DNA from: Natrialba taiwanensis DSM 12281 | GTDB lineage: Archaea; Halobacteriota; Halobacteria; Halobacteriales; Natrialbaceae | Assembly: GCF_000337595.1 (NCBI RefSeq) | Contig: NZ_AOIL01000016.1 | Location: forward strand, 30,327 to 75,492 | DNA: 45,166 nucleotides | Direction of reading: 5' to 3' | Part shown: piece after piece, positions 8,544 through 17,058 of the stretch | Position numbering within the stretch: the stretch's first letter is position 1 | Layout: each line of letters begins with the position of its first letter | Position numbers and translations under genes: made by a program | Notes under the pieces: model-generated | The model's database searches: none | What the model saw: the letters and a program-made list of their open reading frames with translations, nothing else | Told to the model about the DNA's origin: nothing

Positions 8544-9884
8544 TCACTCGTCGAGATAGCCTAACGCGGCCAGGTCCTTCTTGAACTCGCGCCGTTCAAC
8601 GTCCGACGCGACTTGGACGGATTCGAATTCGCGATCCAATTCCGCGGCTAACTGCTCGCGTTTCGACTCGGGTATTTCTGAGACGGGAACGGTCTCTTCG
8701 TCACCATCACCGATCCGCGTCGCGATTCGCTCGTCTCCAGTATCGATCAGCTTGTACTCCGTTCCGCGGACGCCCTTGATATCTTCCCGGTAATTCGGCA
8801 CTTCCGTGTAGACGTAGTCGGCACCCCCGTCCGAAAGCTCGAACAGTCCGGTGCCGTCAACGATAGATTCCTTGAGTAATCGAAGCGGTGCCTGGCCGTC
8901 GACGGTTCGAGACGGTCCGCGGGGGTGACGAACGATGAGCGGGACGGCGACCAGCGTGTCCCACAGTTCGTGCGCGTGACCGAATTTGCCGAACTCGCCG
9001 AACCCTTCGCCGTGATCGCCGGTGACGATGATAAGCGAGTTCTCGAACTCGCCTTCCGAACGAAGGTGGTCGAGAAGACGGCCGATCTGCTCGTCGACGT
9101 AGCGGACCGAGCAGTCGTAGACGTACTCCATATCGGGGACGTCCGCGTCGGTGATTTCGTCCTGCGCACTCCGTGTTTTCTGCGAGAGTTGTTTGATCTT
9201 CTTCGGCGGAAAGACACGCCCGTACTGTTTCTGGATCCGTTTCGGCGAGAGGTACGGATGATGGGTATCCATGTAATGGACCCACAGGAACCGTTTGCCG
9301 TCCGTTTCCCCCATCCAATCGAGTGCTCTATCGGTGATGACGTCGGCCCCGTCGTCCCTGTGAAAGAGGCTTTTCCCGAGGTGCTCCATCGCGAGATTGT
9401 TCGCGTGCGACGCGGCATCCATGAGCGGCGTGTCTTCGATCAGATCACGGACGTACAGCCGCCACGCACCGCTGTTGTTTTCCTTTCGCGCTTCCGCACT
9501 CACGTCATCGAAGTAGTCGAACCCGCGGTCGATATTGTACCGTCGCCCCGTGAAGTTGTTCTGGCTGAGTCCGGCGGTGGCAAAGCCGCGGTCCGACAGT
9601 TCCTCCGCGATCGTCGTCGGTGAACCGCCCGTTGGCAACCCGTATTCGTCGAACTGGGATGAAAACTTCCCGGTGAGCATCGACGGAATCGTGTCGCGTG
9701 TCGACGGACCGGGCGCGATGCCGGGGTTGAACTCGAGCGCTTCCGCTGCGAGTTCGTCCAGCGTCGGTGTAAGTGGCTCGTCGTTGCGGGTCGCGTGCAC
9801 GCGGTCGGCGCGCAGTGAGTCCGCCGAAAGGAGGATCACGGTATCGAGATCGTCAACCGGCGGCAGTTCACCCGAATTGGTCAT
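8544..9884 (-). CDS. Sulfatase / alkaline-phosphatase-fold hydrolase
   Basis: A 446-aa cytoplasmic enzyme of the alkaline phosphatase superfamily, sulfatase branch. Metal-site signatures are clear: ILLSADSLRADRV near residues 17-29 (the first Asp pair), a FLWVHYMDTHHPY block, and VTGDHGEGFGEFGKFGHAHEL with the DHG and H ligands. The usual CxPxR/SxPxR formylglycine site is not recognisable; the equivalent segment reads PGPSTRDTIPSMLTGK, so the nucleophile is probably the Ser or Thr before Arg and formylglycine is unlikely. It could therefore be a phosphodiesterase or phosphotransferase rather than a true sulfatase. There is no signal peptide. It is divergent from the spermidine-synthase-like gene across 289 bp. 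Confidence 0.85.
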   Translation of the reverse strand: MTNSGELPPVDDLDTVILLSADSLRADRVHATRNDEPLTPTLDELAAEALEFNPGIAPGPSTRDTIPSMLTGKFSSQFDEYGLPTGGSPTTIAEELSDRGFATAGLSQNNFTGRRYNIDRGFDYFDDVSAEARKENNSGAWRLYVRDLIEDTPLMDAASHANNLAMEHLGKSLFHRDDGADVITDRALDWMGETDGKRFLWVHYMDTHHPYLSPKRIQKQYGRVFPPKKIKQLSQKTRSAQDEITDADVPDMEYVYDCSVRYVDEQIGRLLDHLRSEGEFENSLIIVTGDHGEGFGEFGKFGHAHELWDTLVAVPLIVRHPRGPSRTVDGQAPLRLLKESIVDGTGLFELSDGGADYVYTEVPNYREDIKGVRGTEYKLIDTGDERIATRIGDGDEETVPVSEIPESKREQLAAELDREFESVQVASDVERREFKKDLAALGYLDE

Positions 9885-10173
9885 ACCGATGCAACACGGC
9901 TAAACTAGTTAGTCCTTTTTGGTATGAATTCGTGAAATTCGGTGTTAGGTGGGTAGAGACGGATAACAGAACCAACGGAGGGACGTACTTACACATCACC
10001 TCTGTTGCACTTGTGGGGCGTCTGAACTCGCCGGTGACGGCTCCCAGCGAAACGAGCGGGAGTGAGCGATCGCATCGGGACGGTCGATCGGCGCTGAAAT
10101 CGAGCGACTGGACCGCCGTATCGATCTGCCGAAGCCAACAGGTACTCACGGATCGACCGCGACAATCCCAGCA

Positions 10174-11835
10174 ATGGCTGTCCCCGCGTTCGCCTCGGTT
10201 CGGCCGAGCAAACCCGACCTCGCCGTCTTCATCTCGGGTGTCACCAGTATGGGTCTCGAGATGCTCGCCATGCGGACGCTCGCTCCCGAGTTCGGAAATC
10301 ACATCTACACGGTTGGGGGAATCCTGACCGTCTTGCTCGCCGCGTTGAGTCTCGGCTACTGGCAGGGCGGCAAGCGCGCGGCGGTCGCGACGAACCGTCA
10401 GATGAGTTGGCTCATGCTCGCGACCGCGGCGTACGTCGGTGTCGTCGTCTTCGCGAGCGACATTCTGCTCACGTACACCTCGGCGCTCGCGCTCCCTGCG
10501 CGATACGCGTCCCTGCCGGCCGTCATCGTCCTCTTCGGCCCCCCGACCTACCTCCTCGGGTTCATCAGCCCCTACGCGGCTGAACTCTCGAAGAAGGAAG
10601 GCACTGGGGAAGCCTCCGGCCACGTCTACGCCCTCGGCACGATCGGCAGCATCGTCGGTTCGGGGGCGACGACGTTCGTTTTCATTCCGGCACTGAGCAT
10701 CGACGGGATCGGTCTCCTGTTCGGACTCATGCTCGTTGGCACCGCACTCATCCTTGTAGTTCCGGAACTGCCGCGCAGGCCGACCGCTGCCAGCGTACTC
10801 GTTGCGCTCGCGCTCGTCGGCGCTGCCGCCGGCGGTCCCGCCCTCTTCGACATCGACCATCGGGGTGAGGTCGTCTACGAGACCCAGACGCCGTACCAAC
10901 AACTCGAGGTCATCGATAACGGCGGCGAACGGACGATGTACCTCGACGGCGCACAACACAGCGCGCTCGACCTCGACCAACCGGACCGACACGTCTTCAC
11001 CTACACGAAGTACTTCCACCTGCCGATGCTCATGAGCGACGATATCGAGAACGTCGACCGCGTCCTGTTCATCGGCGGTGGCGGCTACACCGGGCCGCAG
11101 GACTTCGCCGACCAGTACAACGCGACGGTCGACGTGGTCGAAATCGATCCGTCCGTCACCGATGCCGCGGAGGAGTACTTCGGCCTCGAAGACCCCGAGC
11201 AGTCCGCCGATATAAACGTCCACGCGACCGACGGGAGACAGTTCCTCCAGCGAACCGACGAAACCTACGACGTGATCGTCCTCGACGCCTACAAGAAAGA
11301 ACAGGTCCCCTTCCACCTGACCACCGTCGAGTTCATGGAACTCGTTTCGGATCGGCTGGCCGATGACGGCCGCTTCCACGCGAACGTCATTTCGGCTCCG
11401 AACGGACCGGCCGCCGAGTTCTATCGCGCCCAGTACCGGACGGTACAGGAAGCCTTCCCCGACGCCTACAGTTTCCGCACGTCGGACTCGAATAACGTCC
11501 AGAACATCGAAATCGTGGCGACGAACGACGACACCGCGTTCGACGAGTCCGAACTCGAAGCCAGGAACGACGCGCGCGCCGAGACGATGGGAGTCGATCT
11601 CAGCAGTGCAATCGATAACAGACTGGACGAGCCGAATACGGACGACGCGCCGGTCCTCCGCGACGACCGCGGCGAGGTCGATAGCCTGCTCGACCCGATG
11701 CTGGGACAGCGGTACGTGATCGAGGAATCGGCGGACGGCGAGGGTGGGACCGAAGCCGATACCGAACCCGCCGAACCGACGGCTGCGATCGCCGCCGATT
11801 CGAACCCCGGTGCGAGGGCGACGCTCATCGGCTAA
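10174..11835 (+). CDS. Membrane-anchored spermidine-synthase-like protein
   Basis: A 553-aa protein with a membrane N-terminal half (about seven hydrophobic segments to residue ~230, beginning LAVFISGVTSMGLEMLAMRT, the family's usual first helix) fused to a spermidine-synthase-type Rossmann domain. The second half shows a SAM/dcSAM-site glycine loop VLFIGGGGYTGPQDF, the acidic strand end VVEIDP, DGRQFL and DVIVLDAY. It belongs to the 'fused transporter/spermidine synthase' group whose substrate is generally not established, so polyamine synthesis should not be assumed. The C-terminal 35 residues are low-complexity and acidic. It ends 11 bp from the convergent zinc-ribbon gene. Confidence 0.85.
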   Translation: MAVPAFASVRPSKPDLAVFISGVTSMGLEMLAMRTLAPEFGNHIYTVGGILTVLLAALSLGYWQGGKRAAVATNRQMSWLMLATAAYVGVVVFASDILLTYTSALALPARYASLPAVIVLFGPPTYLLGFISPYAAELSKKEGTGEASGHVYALGTIGSIVGSGATTFVFIPALSIDGIGLLFGLMLVGTALILVVPELPRRPTAASVLVALALVGAAAGGPALFDIDHRGEVVYETQTPYQQLEVIDNGGERTMYLDGAQHSALDLDQPDRHVFTYTKYFHLPMLMSDDIENVDRVLFIGGGGYTGPQDFADQYNATVDVVEIDPSVTDAAEEYFGLEDPEQSADINVHATDGRQFLQRTDETYDVIVLDAYKKEQVPFHLTTVEFMELVSDRLADDGRFHANVISAPNGPAAEFYRAQYRTVQEAFPDAYSFRTSDSNNVQNIEIVATNDDTAFDESELEARNDARAETMGVDLSSAIDNRLDEPNTDDAPVLRDDRGEVDSLLDPMLGQRYVIEESADGEGGTEADTEPAEPTAAIAADSNPGARATLIG

Positions 11836-11846
11836 GACCGAACCGA

Positions 11847-12068
11847 TTACCGATATATCCCTTGATACCGCTCTCGATACTCTCGGAGTGCGATCCGCGC
11901 CCGTCGTCGCGACGTGAACCCGAACCCGACGGCCGGACACGACTCGTCCGGACACTCCCACCGGAACGTCTCTGACCGTGGATCCTTGCGCACTGGAACG
12001 TCAGACTCGCAGCGCGGACAGCACCATCCCCACCGCGTATCGGCGGCGAACTCTCGTGGCCGTGACAT
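11847..12068 (-). CDS. Small zinc-ribbon protein
   Basis: A 73-aa protein with two cysteine pairs, CCPRC (residues 16-20) and CPDESC (39-44), separated by about 20 residues. That is a plausible zinc ribbon. The C-terminus is basic (SRRRARIALREYRERYQG) and may contact nucleic acid or protein. Haloarchaeal genomes encode many such single-domain zinc-finger proteins, mostly uncharacterised. It is convergent with the spermidine-synthase-like gene and has the octamer repeat tract (12174-12245) about 105 bp upstream of its start. Confidence 0.75.
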   Translation of the reverse strand: MSRPREFAADTRWGWCCPRCESDVPVRKDPRSETFRWECPDESCPAVGFGFTSRRRARIALREYRERYQGIYR

Positions 12069-12173
12069 ACGCTCGATACGGAACAGGGCCGCCGGCCGGA
12101 TAAGAACTCGACTGCACTGGTTTCTGTTTTATCCATCGTTTGCGTCCCCGGATATGACGTTTCGAGAGAGAAA

Positions 12174-12245
12174 GAGAGGAAGAGAGTGAGAGAGGAAGAG
12201 AGGAAGAGAGGAAGAGAGTGAGAGAGGAAGAGAGGAAGAGAGTGC
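12174..12245 (+). repeat. Tandem octamer polypurine tract, nine units
   Basis: Nine contiguous 8-bp units of two kinds, GAGAGGAA and GAGAGTGA, in the order A B A A A B A A B' (the last ends GC). A GAGAGAGAAA run precedes it. The whole strand is purine apart from the T of the B units. It lies between two minus-strand genes, upstream of the zinc-ribbon gene. Confidence 0.9.
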
Positions 12246-12305
12246 GGAGACCGCAGCATCGGCTCACAACCCCAAACGGTGTAGCGACCACGCAGTGTGC
12301 TGGCG

Positions 12306-13061
12306 TTACAGCGACGTACAAACGTGTTCGCCACTCACGACTTCCGGAATCACGACCTCGTCCGCACCGGCACGACGGGCGAGCGCTTCATCGCGTTGGT
12401 CGCCAGCGCGGACGACGAGCGTTACCGTCGGCGCGAGTTGACTCGCCGCGATAGCGATTTGGATGTTCGCGTTCGAATCGTCGATCGCTCCGACGACAGT
12501 AGCCGCCTGCTTGACACCCGAATCAGTGAGCGTCTCTTCACGGCGCGCATCACCGTTTACCGCGAGAATTCCGTCTTCGATTGCCTGCTGGTACTGTGCG
12601 TCCTGTTGTTCGATAACTACCACCTTGCGGTCTGCCTCCCGGAGCCGCGCTGCGATGGTCTTTCCGAACGTCCCGTAGCCACAGATAACGACGTGATCTG
12701 AAAGGGCGTTGATGTCTTGTTCGATCTTCATATGTTTGAACTCTTCCTGTATTTGTCCGCCAAACGCCGCTGAAAACAGCGTTTCACCGATCCATAAACT
12801 AGCGACGACCAAGCCGGAAAGCACGACGATAGCGTATGCTTTGACGAGCGTTGCAGGGCCCTCGTGAGTCTGGAAGTGGAGTTCGATGCTCGTGGGGTCG
12901 ATCAACCAGAAGAGCGAATCGATGATTCCGATTCCATCAACCGTACGAAAGCCCACGATTCCGGCGACAATGACGGCAATAAATGCGACCACAGGCCGTA
13001 GCAACTGCCGCAGCACCGGTCGGCGAACGAACGCTTCAACGAGATTGTTCGAGTTCATCAT
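12306..13061 (-). CDS. Channel-like membrane protein with TrkA-N (RCK) domain, no selectivity filter
   Basis: A 251-aa protein. Residues 18-40 and 75-97 form two membrane helices, and residues 120-251 a TrkA-N/RCK NAD-binding domain with HVVICGYGTFGKTIA (123-137) and the strand-2 acid VVVIEQQD (147-154). The layout is that of a two-helix potassium channel with a cytoplasmic RCK domain. However, the pore loop between the helices reads LIDPTSIELHFQTHEGPATL and lacks the TVGYG/TxGxG filter, so it probably does not conduct potassium selectively and may be a sensor or a channel subunit. Two adjacent ATGs (13058, 13061) are equivalent starts. The C-terminal TrkA-C domain is absent; the chain ends soon after the Rossmann fold. 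Confidence 0.8.
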   Translation of the reverse strand: MMNSNNLVEAFVRRPVLRQLLRPVVAFIAVIVAGIVGFRTVDGIGIIDSLFWLIDPTSIELHFQTHEGPATLVKAYAIVVLSGLVVASLWIGETLFSAAFGGQIQEEFKHMKIEQDINALSDHVVICGYGTFGKTIAARLREADRKVVVIEQQDAQYQQAIEDGILAVNGDARREETLTDSGVKQAATVVGAIDDSNANIQIAIAASQLAPTVTLVVRAGDQRDEALARRAGADEVVIPEVVSGEHVCTSL

Positions 13062-13616
13062 CGTCCCTCCGCTGCGATCGTCGGCTTCCAGAGTGAACCA
13101 CGTGAGTGTGATTCGGTCGAGATGCCGGCTCTCGGCGTTGGATCGTCCTCAGAACGGAGAGTGAGGCCCTGTACTTTAATAAGTATCCTATTACCCCAGA
13201 TTCGACCCAAGTCCATTCTAATACTCGCCAATAGGTACACATATGAGGCACCAATGTATGTATTTCTACTGTATATTAAATCATGTTATTTTCTGCCAAG
13301 CGTTCGGGACTTGGCCCGTCTATAGTAACAACTGCAACGATTTGCATACCGATCGTCTAGTCATCATACGATCAGGCATGTATTGACTTGCAGTAGCGAC
13401 GATAGCTGTTGATTATGGGGCCACCAGACTGTTCGCAGCGAGTAGTTCGACGATACCGGTCGGACGCGTATGTCACAACACGTGTATCCACCAGTCATAT
13501 CGGTTCAGCGGTTGCTGCTCTAGTGCTGGAACAGCGATCCGTTGTCCGGCACAGCCTTTAAAGAGAGCAATAGAACAGGGGAACGGCTACCCGTTCGTCG
13601 TTCCCACCCCCGACAG
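13062..13616. other. Intergenic region, AT-rich, with a palindromic repeat
   Basis: About 555 bp with no convincing gene. It holds the promoter of the channel-like gene (minus strand), an AT-rich stretch (13160-13300) and the dispersed palindromic repeat at 13320-13405. The last 100 bp serve as upstream region of the membrane protein starting at 13617. Confidence 0.6.
13320..13405. repeat. Palindromic dispersed repeat, copy 2 (MITE/REP-like)
   Basis: An 86-bp element. It begins CTATAGTAACAACTGCAA and ends TTGCAGTAGCGACGATAG; the reverse complement of the end is CTATCGTCGCTACTGCAA, so the termini are inverted repeats with few mismatches. The centre carries ACCGATCG and ACGATC as in copy 1 (3583-3659). 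Confidence 0.6.
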
Positions 13617-14114
13617 ATGCAACTCGATCAGTCGACTCAGGAAACCGCCTGGAGCGGGACGGTCCCCAGCGCACTCGACGCTCGCGTACTCGGTCTCGTC
13701 GTCGTGACGGCGGGGCTCGCAGCGTCGGTGAACGTCCCCTACGGCGGCATCCCGCTCGCCGCTGCCGCGTTCGTCCTTCTCGCAGGCACCGGTGTCGTCG
13801 TGCACGTCCTCGGCGAGCGAAAATTGCGACGGATCACCGACGGCCTCGTCGAACGCTGGGCCGACGCCGGCGGCGAGATCGAAACCGTCACGAAATCCAC
13901 AACCGGCATGCGGACCGAGTGGACCGTTCACACCTCCGACGGCACCATCACGATCGGCGGTATCGCACTCGTCCCGCTCTCTCGCCTCTCGATTGAATGG
14001 CAGGGCGTCGGCGATACGATGGACGCCAGCGAGGCGGCGGCGAACATGGACCAACTCGCAGCCAGCCTCTACGAGGAAATCTTCGAAATCGGCTCGCCAT
14101 CCCGGCGCGCGTAA
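13617..14114 (+). CDS. Haloarchaeal membrane protein of unknown function
   Basis: A 165-aa protein. After a polar 28-residue N-terminus come two hydrophobic helices (VLGLVVVTAGLAASVNVPYG and GIPLAAAAFVLLAGTGVVVHV), then a cytoplasmic domain of about 100 residues (LRRITDGLVERWADAGGEIE, then WTVHTSDGTITIGG). The start at ATG 13617 is preferred; an upstream in-frame start at 13542 adds residues without the acidic haloarchaeal bias. It is followed after 127 bp by the R2-like oxidase gene on the same strand. I do not recognise the family. Confidence 0.65.
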   Translation: MQLDQSTQETAWSGTVPSALDARVLGLVVVTAGLAASVNVPYGGIPLAAAAFVLLAGTGVVVHVLGERKLRRITDGLVERWADAGGEIETVTKSTTGMRTEWTVHTSDGTITIGGIALVPLSRLSIEWQGVGDTMDASEAAANMDQLAASLYEEIFEIGSPSRRA

Positions 14115-14241
14115 CTGCCGCTCGCTCCCCTCTCGTCTCACCGGACCGTTTCTCCCACCGCACACCGCGAACCACACCTACTCAGTTGGTATCAGTTTCT
14201 CGTGAACTCGTCTTTAATAGTTGTACAGAATACCGTGTCGT

Positions 14242-15171
14242 ATGGCAACTGAGTACACACCCACCGAGCTGATGGATCGAGATTCCCGAGCGAACCGCTA
14301 CTATCGGAACGCGGTCGAACGCCACTGGGACCCCGGCGAAATCGAACTCGAGGAAGACGTCGAGAATCTCCTCGCATACGTCGACGCTGCAGACGAGTTC
14401 ACTCGGGCGGACTGGGAGCGAACGCTGAACGGCATCGCGAAGTTCGGGGCGGGTGAGGACGCCGTCACGGAGGACCTCGCGCCGCTTGCAACGGTACTCG
14501 ACGATCTCGACGAACAGCTGTTTCTGACGACGCAGTTGTACGAGGAGGCCAAACACGCCGACTTCTTCGACCGCTACTGGCGCGAGGTCCTCTGGACCGT
14601 CGAGGATGAACGCGGCTGGAATCGGTCGAATCCCCGCGCAGACAAGTGGTTCAACGACCCCTACGTCGAACTGTTCGACCGCAATCGGGTGGCCCAGTAC
14701 CGGCTGCTCGAGGACGACACGCCCGAAAACCGTGCGAAGGCGTACTGTCACTACCACCTCACCGTCGAGGGGATTCTCGCCCAGACGGGCTACTACGGGA
14801 TGCAAACGTCCTACGGCGGCGAGTTCGACGCGCTGCCGCACCTTCCGGGACTGGTCGAAGGATTCAGCAAGATCCGTAGCGACGAGGGCAGACACGTCGG
14901 CTTCGGTATGAACCAGCTCAAGAAACTTATCGCCGACGGCGTCGACCCGTCGCTCGTCCAGGAGACGGTCGACGAACTCGTGCCGCTCGTCCAGGGTATC
15001 ACCGAAGACGAGCGGTTCCAGCCCGACGACGAGAGCGAGCAGGTGGGTCTCGAAGACGGGAGACTGGCCGCCTACGCACTCGAGAAGCATACGGATCGAA
15101 TGCAACAGATCACGGACGCCGCAGCCGACATTCCGGATGTCGGTGAACTCGTTCAGCTAGAAGACGACTAG
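14242..15171 (+). CDS. R2-like ligand-binding oxidase (R2lox), ferritin-like di-metal protein
   Basis: A 309-aa helical protein of the ribonucleotide-reductase R2-like superfamily. All six di-metal ligands can be placed: E72 (GEDAV), E102 and H105 (EEAKH), E176 (VEG), E215 and H218 (DEGRH). It matches R2lox rather than NrdB/NrdF: Val75 is three residues after E72 and Tyr171 five before E176, the exact positions of the Val-Tyr ether cross-link known in bacterial R2lox. The fatty-acid ligand and reaction in archaea are not known to me. No nrdA/nrdE partner is nearby, which argues against a reductase subunit. ATG 14242 gives the expected N-terminus MATEYTPTEL; the alternative at 14221 adds only seven residues. 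Confidence 0.88.
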   Translation: MATEYTPTELMDRDSRANRYYRNAVERHWDPGEIELEEDVENLLAYVDAADEFTRADWERTLNGIAKFGAGEDAVTEDLAPLATVLDDLDEQLFLTTQLYEEAKHADFFDRYWREVLWTVEDERGWNRSNPRADKWFNDPYVELFDRNRVAQYRLLEDDTPENRAKAYCHYHLTVEGILAQTGYYGMQTSYGGEFDALPHLPGLVEGFSKIRSDEGRHVGFGMNQLKKLIADGVDPSLVQETVDELVPLVQGITEDERFQPDDESEQVGLEDGRLAAYALEKHTDRMQQITDAAADIPDVGELVQLEDD

Positions 15172-15307
15172 GGGCTCGAAGCGGCCAAGGCCGTCCGATG
15201 ACGGCCCGCGACGAATCGCTCTCGTCGGTGACTTGAACCGGCCAGCACCCCGAGAACCCGACGACTGCCGCCGCGGACACTATAGTCTCAGCGGTCGTCG
15301 CTCCACC

Positions 15308-15967
15308 ATGCTCGTCCTCGGTGACGCCCACGCGTCCGACCCGGCCCGCCGCGAGACCCTGCTCGAATGCTATCGGACCGTCAACCCCGACCGCGTCCTG
15401 CAGGTCGGCGACCTCGAACACTACGACCTGCCGGCACCGACCTGGTTCGTCGCCGGCAACAACGAGGACCTCGACGTGATCGAGGCGCTCCGGACCGAAA
15501 ACCGACCGGCGAGAACGACCAACGTCAACCTCCTCGCGAGTTCAGCCGCGGCGCTCGAGGGGCGCCGTGTCGCCGGCCTCTCGGGAAACTACGCGCCGAC
15601 GAAGTACGACTGTTCACGGGCTGAACTCAAGGACGACCGCCGCCGTCACTTCACCCACGAAGATATCGAACGGGCTGCCGACTTGTCGGATATCGACGTG
15701 CTGCTCACTCACGAGGCCCCGACCGGCCTGCTGTACTACGGCTACGATCCGGGCTGTGAGCACGTGACCGACCTGCTCGAGGCGCTCTCGCCGACCCTCT
15801 GTCTGGTCGGCCACCACCACACCCACCGCGAAGCCGAAATTGCGGGCACCAGGGTCGTGAGTCTCGCACCCGCCTGGGAACGCTACTACACGCTCGACCC
15901 GGCGACGCTCGAACTCACCGCCCACGACCACGAGTTCGGCTCCGGTGAACTCGGTCCCGACGAGTGA
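15308..15967 (+). CDS. Calcineurin-like metallophosphoesterase
   Basis: A 219-aa phosphoesterase with the ordered metal motifs of the family: GDAHASD (residues 5-11, Dx H), VGDLEHY (GD), the GNHE equivalent [15 protein letters not shown] (metal His) and VGHHHTHRE (GHxH). The third motif has Asn-Asn-Glu instead of Asn-His-Glu, so the usual catalytic His is missing; substrate and rate may differ from the family norm. ATG 15308 starts directly at the first beta strand. A CTATAG-like box at 15281 lies 27 bp upstream. Substrate unknown. Confidence 0.85.
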   Translation: MLVLGDAHASDPARRETLLECYRTVNPDRVLQVGDLEHYDLPAPTWFVAGNNEDLDVIEALRTENRPARTTNVNLLASSAAALEGRRVAGLSGNYAPTKYDCSRAELKDDRRRHFTHEDIERAADLSDIDVLLTHEAPTGLLYYGYDPGCEHVTDLLEALSPTLCLVGHHHTHREAEIAGTRVVSLAPAWERYYTLDPATLELTAHDHEFGSGELGPDE

Positions 15968-16469
15968 CTGGTTGTGTATTCGAGAGCGGCGGAGAATACC
16001 AAAATTATATAGTAGACAATGGTTTGATGGTACTCGAACAGCGATTAGGAACATAAACTCCAGGACCAGTTCAGAGCCGCTCATATGCCCATATACTCCG
16101 TTTCGTAATAGTGGGCTGATATTCGTCGCAACAGAATACAGATACATCAAAGATGGCTATCTGGACTTGAAACGCCGAATACTCTGGGTTCTGGAAGGAA
16201 GGCGATATCAGAGGCACACAAGTAATATATATGAGATTTTTAAGTACACCTCTGGACAAAAACATATCAGATTTGATGTTCCCATTGATCGTGAAACGTT
16301 CATCGTGGTCTCGATATCGATAGCCTTGCGGCGGACGGCGAAACCGGTTCCGCCGTCGCTGCCCACCGTGTTGCTACCACTATCGCTACCAGTTCCGATA
16401 CCGATCAGCCGCCGAAGAGAGACGACGGCCGCCAGGACACTTAAGGGGCCGCTCGAAGAGGGATACGAT
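15968..16469. other. AT-rich intergenic region with no convincing gene
   Basis: About 500 bp markedly poorer in GC than its flanks. An open frame runs through it into the Usp gene, but the translation lacks acidic bias and looks non-coding. The last 140 bp carry a long inverted repeat (16335-16356) and a TTAA box (16441-16444) that suits the Usp start. Confidence 0.55.
16335..16356. promoter_or_regulatory. GC-rich 22-bp inverted repeat upstream of the Usp gene
   Basis: Arms ACGGCGAAACC and GGTTCCGCCGT are complementary at 10 of 11 positions with no spacer. It lies 113 bp before the ATG. It could be an operator or a hairpin ending an upstream transcript; the sequence does not decide. Confidence 0.4.
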
Positions 16470-16904
16470 ATGTATCGCGTCTTACTGTCGGTCAACCGGA
16501 ACGAACGACGAACGGACCAGGCGATCTCGATTCTCCGCTCGCTCCCCGGCGATCCGTCGGACATCGAGGTCGTCGCCCTGAACGTCTTCGAGAAGTTCGA
16601 CGTAACCGGTGTCAGCGGCCGCGTCAATTCGGAAAACCTCTACGATGAAACGGCCTTCCCACAGCACGCCGAGACCGCGCTCGCTGAACTCGAAGACGAG
16701 GGCATGTCGATCGAAACGCGGCGGGAACACGGCGATCCGGCCGAGACGATCCTCGAGGTTGCCTCGGAGATCGACGCCGACAGTATCGTGCTGTGCGGCC
16801 GCGAGCGGAGCCCGACCGGGAAGGTACTGTTCGGCAGCGTCACACAGTCGGTCCTGCTTTCGGCGGATCGACCCGTCATCACACAGATGCAGACTGAAGA
16901 CTGA
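16470..16904 (+). CDS. Universal stress protein (UspA) family
   Basis: A 144-aa single-domain Usp protein. It begins with the typical strand MYRVLLSVN and ends with [38 protein letters not shown], which carries the ATP-binding-type G-2x-G-9x-G(S) pattern ([15 protein letters not shown]). The ATP class of Usp is therefore likely. ATG 16470 is chosen because the open frame continues upstream into AT-rich non-coding sequence, and a TTAA box lies 26 bp before this ATG. It is a lone gene. Confidence 0.88.
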   Translation: MYRVLLSVNRNERRTDQAISILRSLPGDPSDIEVVALNVFEKFDVTGVSGRVNSENLYDETAFPQHAETALAELEDEGMSIETRREHGDPAETILEVASEIDADSIVLCGRERSPTGKVLFGSVTQSVLLSADRPVITQMQTED

Positions 16905-17058
16905 GACGGTCTGCTGTACCGATTTCCTGGTGCACCTACAGACGGGTCGCGGCTGCGCCGGAACTAACTACCAGCAGGCCGGATGAGTCCGTCATCGACT
17001 CCGAATCCTCAGTTTCTGACGGCGGACGAACGCCCGGTGCTCGGATTCCCCGCCGTCG

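Noticed and set aside
9868-11961. A 697-aa open frame on the minus strand opposite the spermidine-synthase-like gene
   Set aside because: It is the antisense shadow of a high-GC gene: no family motif, odd Arg/Val-rich composition, and the plus-strand protein has clear domains.
14242-15171. Ribonucleotide reductase small subunit
   Set aside because: No reductase partner nearby, and the Val/Tyr pair is at R2lox cross-link positions.
15945-16469. An N-terminal extension of the Usp gene
   Set aside because: The extension is not acidic and covers AT-rich spacer; the Usp fold begins exactly at ATG 16470.
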